Positions 1-8,174 of a stretch of DNA of 64,000 nt are shown one piece after another. The number at the start of each line of letters is the position of its first letter. The first letter of the stretch is position 1. A program made the translations under genes and the position numbers. The notes under the pieces are model-generated. The model was not told where the DNA came from. It did no database searches and saw nothing but the letters and a program-made list of their open reading frames with translations. Source of the stretch: Vagococcus allomyrinae (GTDB lineage Bacteria; Bacillota; Bacilli; Lactobacillales; Vagococcaceae); NCBI RefSeq assembly GCF_017829975.1, contig NZ_JAEEGA010000001.1, positions 372,001 to 436,000 of the forward strand, read 5' to 3'.

Positions 1-178
1 CGCCTCCTAAGAGGGCCCCGATACGAGGCCCTAGAACTATTGAGGCAATAATGACAGGCACGTGAACAATGGTGGCTTTAATAAAGCCTAAATTAATAAA
101 CCCAATTGGCGTAAAGGCCAAAAGAAAAATAATTGCGAGGAAGATGGCAGTTAAGGTAAACTGACGTGTTTTATTCAT
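1..178 (-). CDS. ECF transporter S component, N-terminal part (runs off left edge)
   Basis: The minus strand opens with ATG at 178 and stays open to the window edge, giving about 59 residues of a very hydrophobic protein that starts MNKTRQFTLTAIFLAII. The stretch with FTPIGFINLG, the ATIVHVPVIIAS segment and LGPRIGALLGG is typical of substrate-binding S subunits of energy-coupling factor vitamin transporters; it most resembles the group that includes the pantothenate transporter PanT, but the substrate cannot be decided from this fragment. Two membrane segments are visible. The rest of the gene lies outside the window. Family assignment is fairly secure, substrate is inference. Confidence 0.75.
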   Translation of the reverse strand, partial: MNKTRQFTLTAIFLAIIFLLAFTPIGFINLGFIKATIVHVPVIIASIVLGPRIGALLGG

Positions 179-294
179 AAGCGAAACCCTTTCAACGATC
201 TGCTAAAGCAGTTAATAATTACTTCTATAATAGTAACAGTGTCGTCAAATTCAGTCTAGTTTTTTGGATTAATTTTATTATAATTGGTGAGGGT

Positions 295-328
295 GCCAAA
301 AAAACACACCGTGGGGGAACGGCGTGTT
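295..328 (-). terminator. Terminator of the tRNA-like RNA
   Basis: Read on the minus strand, 328 to 303 forms a 10-bp stem (AACACGCCGT / ACGGTGTGTT, one G-T pair) with a C-rich loop, followed by a run of seven or eight T. It lies about 30 nt beyond the 3' end of the tRNA-like gene at 360-447, so that RNA has its own stop. Confidence 0.8.
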
Positions 329-359
329 GAGGAGTGAAACAGTTAAGTTAGGTGAAAGA

Positions 360-447
360 GTGGACGGTAGGATTCGAACCTACACCTCGAGCTTTGAGAA
401 CAAACAACGGTTAATCCCCACGGAGTGACAACACCACGTTCATCCAC
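360..447 (-). ncRNA. tRNA-like RNA (possible pseudo-tRNA)
   Basis: The minus strand has a tRNA frame: a 7-bp acceptor stem (GTGGATG with CGTCCAC, one G-T pair), and a perfect T arm (GTAGG, loop TTCGAAT, CCTAC) directly before the 3' acceptor strand. The length, 88 nt, fits a long-variable-arm tRNA. The middle does not fit: position 8 is A rather than T, the D arm is only a GTG/CAC or ACG/CGT stem, and no good anticodon arm exists. The best candidate has loop GGATTAA, a stem with wobble pairs and no U33. A TTTG/CAAA stem could be the variable arm. CCA is not encoded. A promoter-like -10 (475-480) and a terminator (295-328) flank it. It may be a decayed tRNA or a functional tRNA mimic; no amino acid can be assigned. 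Confidence 0.6.
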
Positions 448-474
448 TAATAAAGTATTGGTTAACTTGAATTC

Positions 475-480
475 AGTATA
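475..480 (-). promoter_or_regulatory. -10 box of the tRNA-like RNA
   Basis: TATACT on the minus strand lies about 28 nt upstream of the first acceptor base at 447, leaving a short leader. The -35 region is poor (AT-rich, no clear TTGACA). Together with the terminator at 295-328 it suggests a single-gene transcript. Confidence 0.45.
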
Positions 481-566
481 GCGCTAAAAGGTAAAGAATT
501 GTTTAATAAGGTAGGAAAAAAGTGAGAATAATTGTGAGGATTTTATGAAGATGGTAATTGTTATTT

Positions 567-746
567 TTATTTTAATTCGGCTAAAGATCTAATTGTGCCT
601 AATGCGCATAAAATAAGAACAGTTTTAATATCAATAAAAAATAACAAGAAAATGATCACGATTACCGGTTCGGTGACCAAGTTATCAATCCGTTGAGATT
701 GCTGAGATTGGTTATTTAATCTCTCATTAGTTTCAAATAAATAACC
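567..746 (-). other. Open frame without a start codon, possible gene remnant
   Basis: This minus-strand frame is open for 59 codons between stops and reads like protein: a polar, glutamine-rich start (NNQSQQSQRID), then a membrane-type stretch (VIVIIFLLFFID) and LILCALG. No ATG or GTG is present; the only TTG lies within the polar part and has no ribosome binding site. It could be the 3' remnant of a small membrane protein gene. Otherwise 448-763 holds no recognisable gene. Confidence 0.25.
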
Positions 747-763
747 CTATTTATGAGGAAAAC

Positions 764-793
764 TTTACAAGTTGTTAATAAATAGATTATAAT
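764..793 (+). promoter_or_regulatory. Promoter of the amino acid ABC transporter operon
   Basis: TTTACA (764-769), an 18-bp spacer and a perfect TATAAT (788-793) precede the gene starting at 873. The roughly 70-nt leader holds two tiny hairpins: ACGG/CCGT (802-816) and AGAC/GTCT (821-833), the second followed by seven T. That arrangement is attenuator-like, but the stems are only 4 bp. Confidence 0.65.
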
Positions 794-872
794 TTAGTAA
801 TACGGCAATGAACCGTGAGAAGACGACAGGTCTTTTTTTAGTTTAGATGAGTCAAAAAAAGGGGGATAAAAC

Positions 873-1604
873 GTGATTGAATTTCAAAATGTTGAGAAAT
901 ATTATGGTGATTTTCATGCGCTAAAAAACATCAATTTACAGATTACGAAAGGCGAAGTTGTTGTGGTGATTGGTCCTTCTGGTTCAGGGAAGAGTACCAT
1001 GTTGCGTTGCATGAATGCTTTGGAGGAAATAACGACGGGTGTGTTAACAGTTAATGAGGTTGATTTGCACAGTCCAAGCACAAATTTGAATGATGTTCGC
1101 AAAAATTTGGGGATGGTGTTTCAACATTTTAACTTGTATCCCCATAAGACTGTTTTAGATAATATCACTTTGGCACCGATCAAAGTCTTAAAAAAGAGTC
1201 GGGAAGAAGCTGTGGCTAAGGCCGAGGAACTATTGGCGAAGGTTGGCATGTTAGATAAGAAAGAGGCCTTTCCCTCTCAACTATCTGGTGGACAGCAACA
1301 ACGGATTGCGATTGCTCGTAGTTTAGCGATGGAGCCAGATGTGATGTTGTTTGATGAACCGACATCAGCCCTTGATCCAGAGATGGTTGGGGAAGTATTG
1401 GAGGTTATGAAAAGCCTTGCTCGAGAAGATGGCATGACGATGATCGTGGTTACCCATGAGATGGGCTTTGCTCGCGAAGTAGCGGATCGGGTGATTTTTA
1501 TGGCTGACGGTCAGATACTAGAAGACGCTGAAGCGGAAACCTTCTACGAGAACCCTCAAGATATTCGTGCTCAACAGTTTTTAAGTAAAATTATTGATCA
1601 CTAA
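873..1604 (+). CDS. glnQ: Polar amino acid ABC transporter, ATP-binding protein
   Basis: This 243-residue protein is the full-length ATPase of a glutamine/glutamate-type importer (PAAT family). Walker [10 protein letters not shown] lies at about residues 34-42, the Q-loop within [12 protein letters not shown], the signature LSGGQQQR near 136 and Walker [13 protein letters not shown] near 160, with the switch histidine in VVTHEMGF. The start is GTG with GGGGG 8 nt upstream. It is the first gene of a four-gene operon with a binding protein (1716-2522) and two permeases (2538-3856). It energises uptake at the cytoplasmic face. The exact amino acid is not readable; GlnQ is used as a family name. 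Confidence 0.92.
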   Translation: MIEFQNVEKYYGDFHALKNINLQITKGEVVVVIGPSGSGKSTMLRCMNALEEITTGVLTVNEVDLHSPSTNLNDVRKNLGMVFQHFNLYPHKTVLDNITLAPIKVLKKSREEAVAKAEELLAKVGMLDKKEAFPSQLSGGQQQRIAIARSLAMEPDVMLFDEPTSALDPEMVGEVLEVMKSLAREDGMTMIVVTHEMGFAREVADRVIFMADGQILEDAEAETFYENPQDIRAQQFLSKIIDH

Positions 1605-1715
1605 GGGAAAACCGTGAAGTTGCTTAAATGCCTGGCGGTTTGCCGCTTAGTAACAGATGTTGAAGTCATAAGCAATCAAGGGTGGATCTAAACGGTTCCA
1701 AGGAGGGAATAAAGA

Positions 1716-2522
1716 ATGAAGCAAATGAAATTAAAATTTTGTTATTTAACAATTCTTGTTTTGCTCGTTTCTATTTTAACGGGATGCAGTAAAGCCAGTT
1801 TAGCAGAACAAGATATTTTGGAACGAACCCAAAGCAGTAATAAAATTATTTGGGGCGTTAAGAATGATACGCGACTATTTGGTTTGATGAACATAGAAAC
1901 GCGAAAAGTCGAAGGGTTTGATATCGATATTGCCAAAGCCTTAACAACGGAAATATTAGGCGAAACGGGTGAAGCTGAATTTATTGAAGTGACGTCCAAA
2001 ACCCGGATTCCCTTATTGAAAAATGGTAACATCGATGCGATCATCGCCACCATGACGATTAGCGATGAGCGGAAGAAAGTCGTTGATTTTTCCGATGTTT
2101 ATTTTGCGGCAGGCCAATCTCTGCTAGTTAAAAAGGGCAGTCCGATTAAGGGGATTGAGAGCTTAGATGAAACGACGACGGTTTTAGCAGTCAAAGGTTC
2201 CACCTCGGCTGTCAACATTCGCGAGAAAGCGCCAAAAGCCAAAATTTTGGAGTTGGAAAATTACGCAGAAGCCTTTACAGCGCTCCAATCAGGCCAAGGT
2301 GATGCGATGACGACTGATAATAGTATCTTATTGGGAATGGCTGAGGAGAACCCGAAGTTTGTTTTGGCTGGGGAAATCTTTACCGATGAACCTTATGGGA
2401 TCGCCATTAATAAAGGACAGGAAAGTTTTGTTGACGCTGTGAATCAGGCCTTGGCAACTATTCAAGAGAATGGCGTTTATGACGACATTTTTACTAAATG
2501 GTTTCCAAATGTCGAGAAGTAA
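1716..2522 (+). CDS. Amino acid ABC transporter substrate-binding lipoprotein
   Basis: This is a 268-residue solute-binding protein of family 3. The signal peptide ends in a lipobox (VSILTGC, Cys at about 24), so it should be anchored to the outer membrane leaflet as a lipoprotein. The mature part shows the usual signatures: an early KIIWGVKNDTRLFG strand, EGFDIDIAKAL, NGNIDAIIATMTISDERKKVVDFSDVY and DAMTTDNSIL. The pattern (VEGFDIDIAKAL, then MTISDERKK) is closest to glutamate/aspartate/glutamine binders. RBS AAGGAGGG sits upstream of ATG. It has its own 110-bp gap after the ATPase gene and is followed closely by the permeases. Confidence 0.9.
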   Translation: MKQMKLKFCYLTILVLLVSILTGCSKASLAEQDILERTQSSNKIIWGVKNDTRLFGLMNIETRKVEGFDIDIAKALTTEILGETGEAEFIEVTSKTRIPLLKNGNIDAIIATMTISDERKKVVDFSDVYFAAGQSLLVKKGSPIKGIESLDETTTVLAVKGSTSAVNIREKAPKAKILELENYAEAFTALQSGQGDAMTTDNSILLGMAEENPKFVLAGEIFTDEPYGIAINKGQESFVDAVNQALATIQENGVYDDIFTKWFPNVEK

Positions 2523-2537
2523 GGAGGGGGGAGACAG

Positions 2538-3185
2538 ATGATTGCATTATTTACAGATAATAGCGACTTAATTTTTGAAGGCTTACGAACGACTCTATTG
2601 GCAAGTTTTATCGCCTTGGTAGCCAGTTTAATCATCGGCACGATCATGGCGGTTTTACAAGTCTCACCTTTAAAAATTTTAGGAAAAATTGCCACGGCTT
2701 ATGTGGAATTTTTTCGTAACATTCCACTGTTAATTATTGTGATGTTCTTTTTTGTAGTAGCGCCGATCTATGGGTTTCAATTTGATGGCTTTACCTCTGG
2801 CACAATCGGCTTGACGCTATACACGTCGGCTTTTATTGCAGATACCGTTCGAGCAGGAATTGAGGGGATTCCCAAAGGTCAGATGGAAGCAGGGCTTTCA
2901 ACAGGGTTAAGTTATCCTGAAGCCATGTGGTATATTGTTTTGCCTCAGGCCTTTAAAATCGTTATTCCGCCATTGGGCAATCAATTTATTAATTTAGTGA
3001 AAAATTCATCGATTTTAGCCATGGTAACTGGGGTTGATTTGATGTACCAAGGTGATTTAATCGCCAGTACGACCTTCAATACGATTGGTACTTACACGAT
3101 GATCGGTTGTTTCTATTTATTGATGACCTTACCTGTGTCGTACTTGATGAAGTACATCGAAAATCGTTTGGCAGTGAGTAACTAG
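2538..3185 (+). CDS. Amino acid ABC transporter permease 1
   Basis: This 215-residue integral membrane protein belongs to the HisM/GlnP permease family. The FRNIPLLI motif follows the first membrane spans. The EAA loop is seen around PKGQMEAGLSTGLSYPEAMWYIVLPQAFK, where the ATPase docks. Four to five membrane spans are visible. It starts 15 nt after the binding protein gene with a strong AAGGAGGGG site and is paired with a second permease 14 nt downstream, so the transporter probably has a heterodimeric channel as in GltJK-type systems. Confidence 0.9.
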   Translation: MIALFTDNSDLIFEGLRTTLLASFIALVASLIIGTIMAVLQVSPLKILGKIATAYVEFFRNIPLLIIVMFFFVVAPIYGFQFDGFTSGTIGLTLYTSAFIADTVRAGIEGIPKGQMEAGLSTGLSYPEAMWYIVLPQAFKIVIPPLGNQFINLVKNSSILAMVTGVDLMYQGDLIASTTFNTIGTYTMIGCFYLLMTLPVSYLMKYIENRLAVSN

Positions 3186-3199
3186 AAAGGGGAATTTGA

Positions 3200-3856
3200 A
3201 TGGACTTTTTTAATGCTTTTTCGTGGATAAATATCCGATTTTTATTAGACGGTTTAATGGTGACAGTGCAAGTAGCCCTTGTCTCGATTGTCTTTAGTTT
3301 TATTATCGGCGGTATCCTAGGTGTCATTCGTTACATGAAGATTCCTTATTTTTCTAAGATTGTCGGTCTGTTGGTCGACATTATTCGAAATTTACCGCTG
3401 TTGTTAATTATCTTTTTCACTTATTTTGCTTTGCCGCAGATTGGCATTCAGTTTAGTATTTTTTGGTCAGCAGTGGCTGCCATGACGATCTTTGAATCGG
3501 CGATGTTGTCAGAGATCATTCGAGCAGGCTTGATTGCTGTTCCTAAAGGGCAGATGGAAGCTGGTCGGTCGACTGGCTTAACCTATATGCAGTCTTTGTA
3601 TTACATCGTGTTCCCTCAGGGGATCAAACTGATGATTCCACCGATTGTCAGCCAGTTTATTTCATTGATTCGGGATACTTCCCTAGCGGTGATTATTTCA
3701 TTACCAGAGTTGACTCATCATGCTAAAATTATTTATGCTCAAGATCCATCGGCGGTTTTACCAATGTTTGTAGCCATGACGTTTTGCTATTTTGTCATTT
3801 GTTACTCACTATCGGTTTTTGCCAAGCGTTTAGAGGTGCGCTGGTCAACCTCATAG
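3200..3856 (+). CDS. Amino acid ABC transporter permease 2
   Basis: This 218-residue paralogue of the preceding permease has the same landmarks: IRNLPLLLIIFFTYFALP after the second span and an EAA loop with PKGQMEAGRSTGLTYMQSLYYIVFPQGIK. It is the last gene of the operon and a terminator hairpin follows directly (3864-3905). RBS AAAGGGGA precedes ATG. It most likely forms the translocation pore together with the upstream permease. Confidence 0.9.
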   Translation: MDFFNAFSWINIRFLLDGLMVTVQVALVSIVFSFIIGGILGVIRYMKIPYFSKIVGLLVDIIRNLPLLLIIFFTYFALPQIGIQFSIFWSAVAAMTIFESAMLSEIIRAGLIAVPKGQMEAGRSTGLTYMQSLYYIVFPQGIKLMIPPIVSQFISLIRDTSLAVIISLPELTHHAKIIYAQDPSAVLPMFVAMTFCYFVICYSLSVFAKRLEVRWSTS

Positions 3857-3863
3857 CCAAGTT

Positions 3864-3905
3864 GAAAGCAGTTGGAACAACTCGTTCCGGCTGTTTTCTT
3901 TTTTC
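3864..3905 (+). terminator. Terminator of the amino acid transporter operon
   Basis: A stem of about 15 bp (GAAAGCAGTTGGAAC with GTTCCGGCTGTTTTC, including G-T pairs) and a 5-nt loop are followed by CTTTTTTC. It ends the operon 8 nt after the last stop codon. Confidence 0.8.
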
Positions 3906-4056
3906 TTAGGATCGTTGCAATGATGTTTCACCGGCATTGAAAGTGACATCAGAAACAGCAATAAGGATGTAATCAAGTAGAAATCGTGTTAAGATATGGA
4001 AGCAGAAAAAAATTAGCACCGCATAAGTTATATAGGTGAACAGTAGAGGAAAAAAT

Positions 4057-5529
4057 ATGATGGAAAATAAATTTGCAGCCTTACATTTAAGTGAGGAGAT
4101 TAGGCGGGCTTTAGACGTTTTAGGATACGATCAGCCGACCCAAGTTCAACAAGAAGCGATCCCCTTTATGAGGCATGGTCGCGACGTGATTGTTAAATCT
4201 CAAACAGGGAGTGGGAAAACTGGGGCCTTTGCGATTCCGATTTGCGAGGGCGTTAAATGGGAAAAACGTGAACCCCAAGCTTTGATTTTAACCCCGACAC
4301 GAGAATTGGCTCTCCAAATACAGGAAGAAGTTTTTCATATTGGCCGTTTTAAGCGCCTGAAAGTCGAAGCTGTCTTTGGTCGTAGCTCTTTTGAGATTCA
4401 AGAACGAAATCTTAAACAGCGAACCCACGTAGTGGTGGCTACCCCAGGCCGCCTATTGGACCATCTTGAGCGCGGGACCATCGATTTGAGCCAAATAAAG
4501 ACGGTGGTCATTGATGAAGCAGATGAAATGCTGGCGATGGGCTTTATTGACCAGATTGAACGTGTGCTGGCAGAAGTGCCAACAGATGCAGTCAAGGCTT
4601 TGTTTTCGGCGACGATGCCAAGTCGAATCAGAAAACTTGCCGACTACTATTTGACTGAGCCTCAGTTCATTCAGGTTGAAACCGAAAATAAAGTCACAGA
4701 TCGAATTTTGCAACAGTCTTATGAGGTAGATAATGAAGACAAAATAGGGCTTTTGCGAGATGTCTTGGTTGTTGAAAATCCTGACAGCAGTATTATCTTT
4801 TGTAATACTCGGGGAGCGGTTGAAGAGGTGATGGAAGCTTTAGCCGATTTAGGACTGCCGGTGGAAATGCTGCACGGTGGCATGGAACAACGAGATCGGA
4901 CGAAAGTGATCAACGACTTTAAACACGGTTATTTCCGCTATTTAGTGGCCACCGATGTGGCGGCTCGTGGTTTGGATATTGCCGATATTGTTTTAGTAGT
5001 GAACTACGACCTACCTGATAATCCAGAGACCTATGTCCACCGGATTGGTCGGACGGCCCGTTTTGAGAAACATGGGAAAGCAGTTGCTTTTGTCAACCAA
5101 TTTGATGGTCGCCGTTTTGCTGACATCAAAGAGAAACAAGGAGAGATTCAAGCGTTACAAGCCCCTAGTGCTTCCTTGGTCAACGACCGCTTGAAATCTT
5201 TTGAGGCGAAGCGGGAACGGAAACCGAAAATCCGCCAAACAAAAGGGCATGAATTTAAAGCGGAAATAATGAAGCTGCACATCAACGCCGGTAAAAAGAC
5301 CAAAATGCGGGCCGGTGATGTGGTCGGTGCACTGTGTAATATTGAGGGCATGGTCGCTGACGATATTGGGGTGATTAGTTTGCTGGAGGTTTCGACTTTT
5401 GTGGAAATTCTTAACGGCAAAGGGCCAGCGGTGTTAAAAGCGCTGCAAACAATGCCCATTAAAGGCCGTGTGCGGCGCGTCAGCAAAGCCAATGAAACCA
5501 CCTATGAGCGAGAGTTACGGGAAAGCTAA
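4057..5529 (+). CDS. dbpA: DEAD-box RNA helicase with DbpA-type RNA-binding domain
   Basis: This 490-residue protein has all DEAD-box helicase motifs: a Q motif around YDQPTQVQ (24-31), SQTGSGKT (48-55), PTREL, ATPGR, DEAD (153-156), SAT, ARGLDIADI and HRIGRTAR. The last 75-80 residues (from KLHINAGKKTKMRAGDVVG) match the DbpA/YxiN RNA-binding domain, which targets hairpin 92 of 23S rRNA, so a role in 50S ribosome assembly is likely. ATG at 4057 is chosen because AGAGGA lies 7 nt upstream; the in-frame GTG at 4036 has no ribosome binding site. It stands alone. Confidence 0.92.
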   Translation: MMENKFAALHLSEEIRRALDVLGYDQPTQVQQEAIPFMRHGRDVIVKSQTGSGKTGAFAIPICEGVKWEKREPQALILTPTRELALQIQEEVFHIGRFKRLKVEAVFGRSSFEIQERNLKQRTHVVVATPGRLLDHLERGTIDLSQIKTVVIDEADEMLAMGFIDQIERVLAEVPTDAVKALFSATMPSRIRKLADYYLTEPQFIQVETENKVTDRILQQSYEVDNEDKIGLLRDVLVVENPDSSIIFCNTRGAVEEVMEALADLGLPVEMLHGGMEQRDRTKVINDFKHGYFRYLVATDVAARGLDIADIVLVVNYDLPDNPETYVHRIGRTARFEKHGKAVAFVNQFDGRRFADIKEKQGEIQALQAPSASLVNDRLKSFEAKRERKPKIRQTKGHEFKAEIMKLHINAGKKTKMRAGDVVGALCNIEGMVADDIGVISLLEVSTFVEILNGKGPAVLKALQTMPIKGRVRRVSKANETTYERELRES

Positions 5530-5536
5530 ATAAAAA

Positions 5537-5566
5537 TTCACATGGCCCTTTGTAATCAGGTATAAT
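5537..5566 (+). promoter_or_regulatory. Promoter of the small gene at 5601
   Basis: TTCACA (5537-5542), an 18-bp spacer and a perfect TATAAT (5561-5566) lie 35 bp before the ATG of the 75-codon gene. A dedicated promoter supports that gene being real. Confidence 0.65.
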
Positions 5567-5600
5567 AGGCTTAAACTAAAATGAGAGCTGGTGACTGGAA

Positions 5601-5828
5601 ATGAATCAATCTTTAGATTTGGATAAAACCATTGAATATGCTGTGGCCTATCTACACATTGAAAAGAAAAATTTAGAGAATTTAATCAGCGAGACCGCTA
5701 CGTCTGCTAATATGGAGCTGATTCAAAAATCTCGTGAACGCCTCACTAAAGTCGATGAAGAACTATTAGCTTATCGCCGATTGCTAAATGATACCATTCA
5801 GTTTCAAGCAAAAAATCTATTTAAATAA
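5601..5828 (+). CDS. Small hypothetical protein (75 aa), probably helical
   Basis: I do not recognise this protein. It is 75 residues, acidic/basic mixed and rich in helix formers, with heptad-like leucines (NLENLISETAT, ELIQKSRERLTKVDEELLAYRRLL), so it may form a coiled coil. It has no signal peptide or membrane span. A consensus promoter lies just upstream and its 3' end overlaps the shared terminator hairpin at 5827-5870, which makes it a monocistronic gene. The ribosome binding site is weak (CTGGTGACTGGAA). No function is proposed. Confidence 0.65.
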   Translation: MNQSLDLDKTIEYAVAYLHIEKKNLENLISETATSANMELIQKSRERLTKVDEELLAYRRLLNDTIQFQAKNLFK

Positions 5829-5870
5829 CAAACAACCGATTACTTCATTTGAAGTAATCGGTTGTTTGTT
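5827..5870. terminator. Bidirectional terminator, 20-bp perfect stem
   Basis: AACAAACAACCGATTACTTC and its exact reverse complement are separated by ATTT. The hairpin separates the converging genes 5601-5828 and 5845-6849 and includes the stop region of the latter. T-rich sequence follows on the minus side. Confidence 0.85.
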
Positions 5871-6849
5871 GCTGTAGTTCGGTCATCAATTCAGCTTGAG
5901 AGTTTAGTCGCTCTTTGACTTTAGCCACAAAGGACTCAGGTGCCGTCACTTTCAGAAAAGGTCCAAAAGACAGCAAACGAATTAAGAGTTCAGTCTCATC
6001 GGCGGTATCATAATAAATGGTGAGTTCATAGTCCTTATCTGTTAACTGGCGAGTTGTTTTGCGATAGTCAGCGAAATGGGGCATACTGCGTTTCAACGCG
6101 TCTCGTCGGTCTGTTAGTAGGCAGGTCACTTGTTTGGTGCGACGGCGAGAGGTGATCGCCTTCCGTTCAATATTTTGCTGGCTAGCTGTTGAGATGGTGA
6201 TCATCCGGTCAAGGTTTAAGGTGACCTCGAAGCGGCTTTTTCTTAAAATGCGCCATGCTTTTAAGCGGAAAAGATTGTTTTTTTCTGAGTATTCTAAACT
6301 AATCGGACTAAATAGGCCACTTTTAGCCGTAGTTTGTTTGTGTCGCTGATACTCAATGGTGACCAGTTCTTGCTTTTTGATCGCCGCTAACAATCGTTTG
6401 AAATGGTTGCGTTGTTGACTTTGTTCAATAAAATCTTCCGTTTGTTTAAATTGATCGAAGTAGTTAATATTTGTCGAATTAAACAGAGGGGAGACGGCTG
6501 CCAATTGCTGTTGCCAATCATTTATGTCGTACTGATCCATAAACATTAGCAGACGAGGGTCACTTAACAGGCTTTTAAGCCATTGTCGTTCCAAATCCGT
6601 TTGAAATCTCGGTGTCGGTTGTCGAGTAAGTGGTACCCACTGCTGATTTGATTCGTGTAGCAGCCACCAAGGATTTTTTTGATTGAGAAGGGCAGGAAGC
6701 AGTTGTAAATGAGACTCATCAAACCCCTTCGTGTTAACGATCACCGTTAGTTCCTTTGCTGTCAATGGGTGACGGATATTTAAAATCGTTTGGACAATCT
6801 CAAAGTAGGTGCCGTAAACTTCGTGAAATAGCTCGTTAGGGTTCATCAT
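5845..6849 (-). CDS. WYL-domain transcriptional regulator (second of a pair)
   Basis: This 334-residue protein has an N-terminal helical region and a C-terminal WYL-type domain: KKQELVTIEYQRHK, FSPISLEYSEKNNLFRLKAWR and a late LLRLLSFGPFLKVTAPESFVAKVKERL wing. WYL domains are Sm-fold ligand sensors in bacterial regulators, some of which respond to nucleic acids or nucleotides. No strong winged-helix DNA-binding domain is obvious at the N-terminus, so the partner gene may supply part of the function. The ATG at 6849 overlaps the upstream WYL gene by 14 nt (translational coupling). Family call is good, ligand unknown. Confidence 0.75.
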   Translation of the reverse strand: MMNPNELFHEVYGTYFEIVQTILNIRHPLTAKELTVIVNTKGFDESHLQLLPALLNQKNPWWLLHESNQQWVPLTRQPTPRFQTDLERQWLKSLLSDPRLLMFMDQYDINDWQQQLAAVSPLFNSTNINYFDQFKQTEDFIEQSQQRNHFKRLLAAIKKQELVTIEYQRHKQTTAKSGLFSPISLEYSEKNNLFRLKAWRILRKSRFEVTLNLDRMITISTASQQNIERKAITSRRRTKQVTCLLTDRRDALKRSMPHFADYRKTTRQLTDKDYELTIYYDTADETELLIRLLSFGPFLKVTAPESFVAKVKERLNSQAELMTELQQQTTDYFK

Positions 6850-8071
6850 TGACCTCCTTTGTTGAATAAAGGGATATTAATTGATCTAAATCGTCAATAA
6901 ACTGTTCCTGCCAATTGCGATCGGTGCTTTCGATGGCGATAATTCGGCCAATAAATGTTCTTAAAAAGGGATTGATGGCATAGAGATCGGTCAATTCAAT
7001 TTCAAAAACAACGCTTTGTGGGTCTAAGCGACGACTGCGGCCCATGCGCTGTTCTCGCTTAAGTCGGGTCATTAAATAATCTTCTGGGCCTTCTTCGATT
7101 CGGAGGGTAACCTTAAGTGATTTTAATCGCTGTTGATTAAAACTACTGTTCCAAACACGATTTTTTTTCTTTTCAAAGGCACTTCGGTATAGCTGATAAT
7201 CCGTGACAGGACTACCGAGACTCAGCTCTTTGATCCCATCAATCCGAATAGACGTCAAACTATTGGGGCGCATGAGTTGGCCAATTAAATACTGTCTGCC
7301 AGTCTCTGTGCTGACGTAAAGAGCCATTGGGACGATCGTTGATTCTCTACCGTTAAACTGCTCTAGATGAAGCAGTCGCTGCTCTTGAATGCCAACTAAA
7401 GTAGTCAGAACAACTTGCTCGTCTAAGCTATGAACGATAAAATGGTGCTTAAAGGTAAAGGGGCTCGTAGATGGTGGCTGTTGATTGAGCAAAAATTGCC
7501 CGATGACGCCAGCAGGTGCCACTTCTTTGAAAAAATGCAAAAGATCATGGAGCTCCTCAGGTAAGTCGATCATCGGTTTTAGCTGATAAAGGATTCGTTT
7601 GTCAGACTCCAGTTCCTCAAAAATACCTAATTGGCAATATTCTTTGACTTTGTTGCGAATCGTAATATCTGTCAGGTAAAAGGGTTCTTTAAGCTGATTG
7701 AGATAGTTAGTGTGAATCAGATCAATCAACTGAGGCAAAGACTGAGGACTGGTTGTGACCAAACAGTCCAGCAAGACGAAGTGGAGAAAAATATCGTTTT
7801 TAGTAAAGCTTTTGGTTTGCCAAAGACGAAAGAAGGGATTGGTTGTTAATTGCTCGGTGACTTCTAAACGCAAACTTTTCCCTTGAGGGGTCTGCTCCCA
7901 TTGGATGTACTCACTTAAGTAACTCTCAATTCGCCGTCGTTCATTGTCATAGCTGCGTAAACTTTTTTCTTGAAAGTCCTCTCGTTGTTTGTAACCGTTA
8001 ATATAAAAATCACGAGCATAAGAGCGAATGCCGTTAAAATCTTTTACGAGTTCGTTAAACTGTCTGGCCAT
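6836..8071 (-). CDS. WYL-domain transcriptional regulator (first of a pair)
   Basis: This 411-residue protein begins with a charged helical region (FNELVKDFNGIRSYARDFYINGYKQREDFQEKSLRSYDNERRRIESYL) and continues with a winged-helix-like part around residues 130-190. Its C-terminal half holds a WYL-like domain (FKHHFIVHSLDEQVVLTTLVGIQE; ISIRIDGIKELSLGSPV-type strand). It is translated from ATG 8071 with GAGGA upstream, from a promoter with extended -10 TGCTATAAT at 8109-8114. It is divergent from rtcB and co-transcribed with the second WYL gene. Paired WYL proteins often work as heteromers; regulation of rtcB is inference from position only. Confidence 0.7.
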   Translation of the reverse strand: MARQFNELVKDFNGIRSYARDFYINGYKQREDFQEKSLRSYDNERRRIESYLSEYIQWEQTPQGKSLRLEVTEQLTTNPFFRLWQTKSFTKNDIFLHFVLLDCLVTTSPQSLPQLIDLIHTNYLNQLKEPFYLTDITIRNKVKEYCQLGIFEELESDKRILYQLKPMIDLPEELHDLLHFFKEVAPAGVIGQFLLNQQPPSTSPFTFKHHFIVHSLDEQVVLTTLVGIQEQRLLHLEQFNGRESTIVPMALYVSTETGRQYLIGQLMRPNSLTSIRIDGIKELSLGSPVTDYQLYRSAFEKKKNRVWNSSFNQQRLKSLKVTLRIEEGPEDYLMTRLKREQRMGRSRRLDPQSVVFEIELTDLYAINPFLRTFIGRIIAIESTDRNWQEQFIDDLDQLISLYSTKEVNDEP

Positions 8072-8108
8072 GTCAGTATCCTCACTATTATTTTTTTATT
8101 ATGCCCCT

Positions 8109-8114
8109 ATTATA
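8109..8114 (-). promoter_or_regulatory. -10 box of the WYL gene pair
   Basis: The minus strand reads TGCTATAAT, an extended -10, about 38 nt upstream of the ATG at 8071. The -35 (TAACAT, 16 nt upstream) is weak, as expected for extended -10 promoters. Confidence 0.6.
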
Positions 8115-8174
8115 GCAAATTAAAGCTTGGATGTTAGCTAAATAGCCAAGATAGTTTAGGAAAAGTCCAAATAT

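Noticed and set aside
360-447. Ordinary tRNA-Asn or tRNA-Ser gene
   Set aside because: No canonical anticodon arm, U33 or D arm could be drawn despite perfect acceptor and T arms.
4036-4056. GTG start for the DEAD-box helicase
   Set aside because: The ribosome binding site AGAGGA is downstream of this GTG and properly spaced for ATG 4057.
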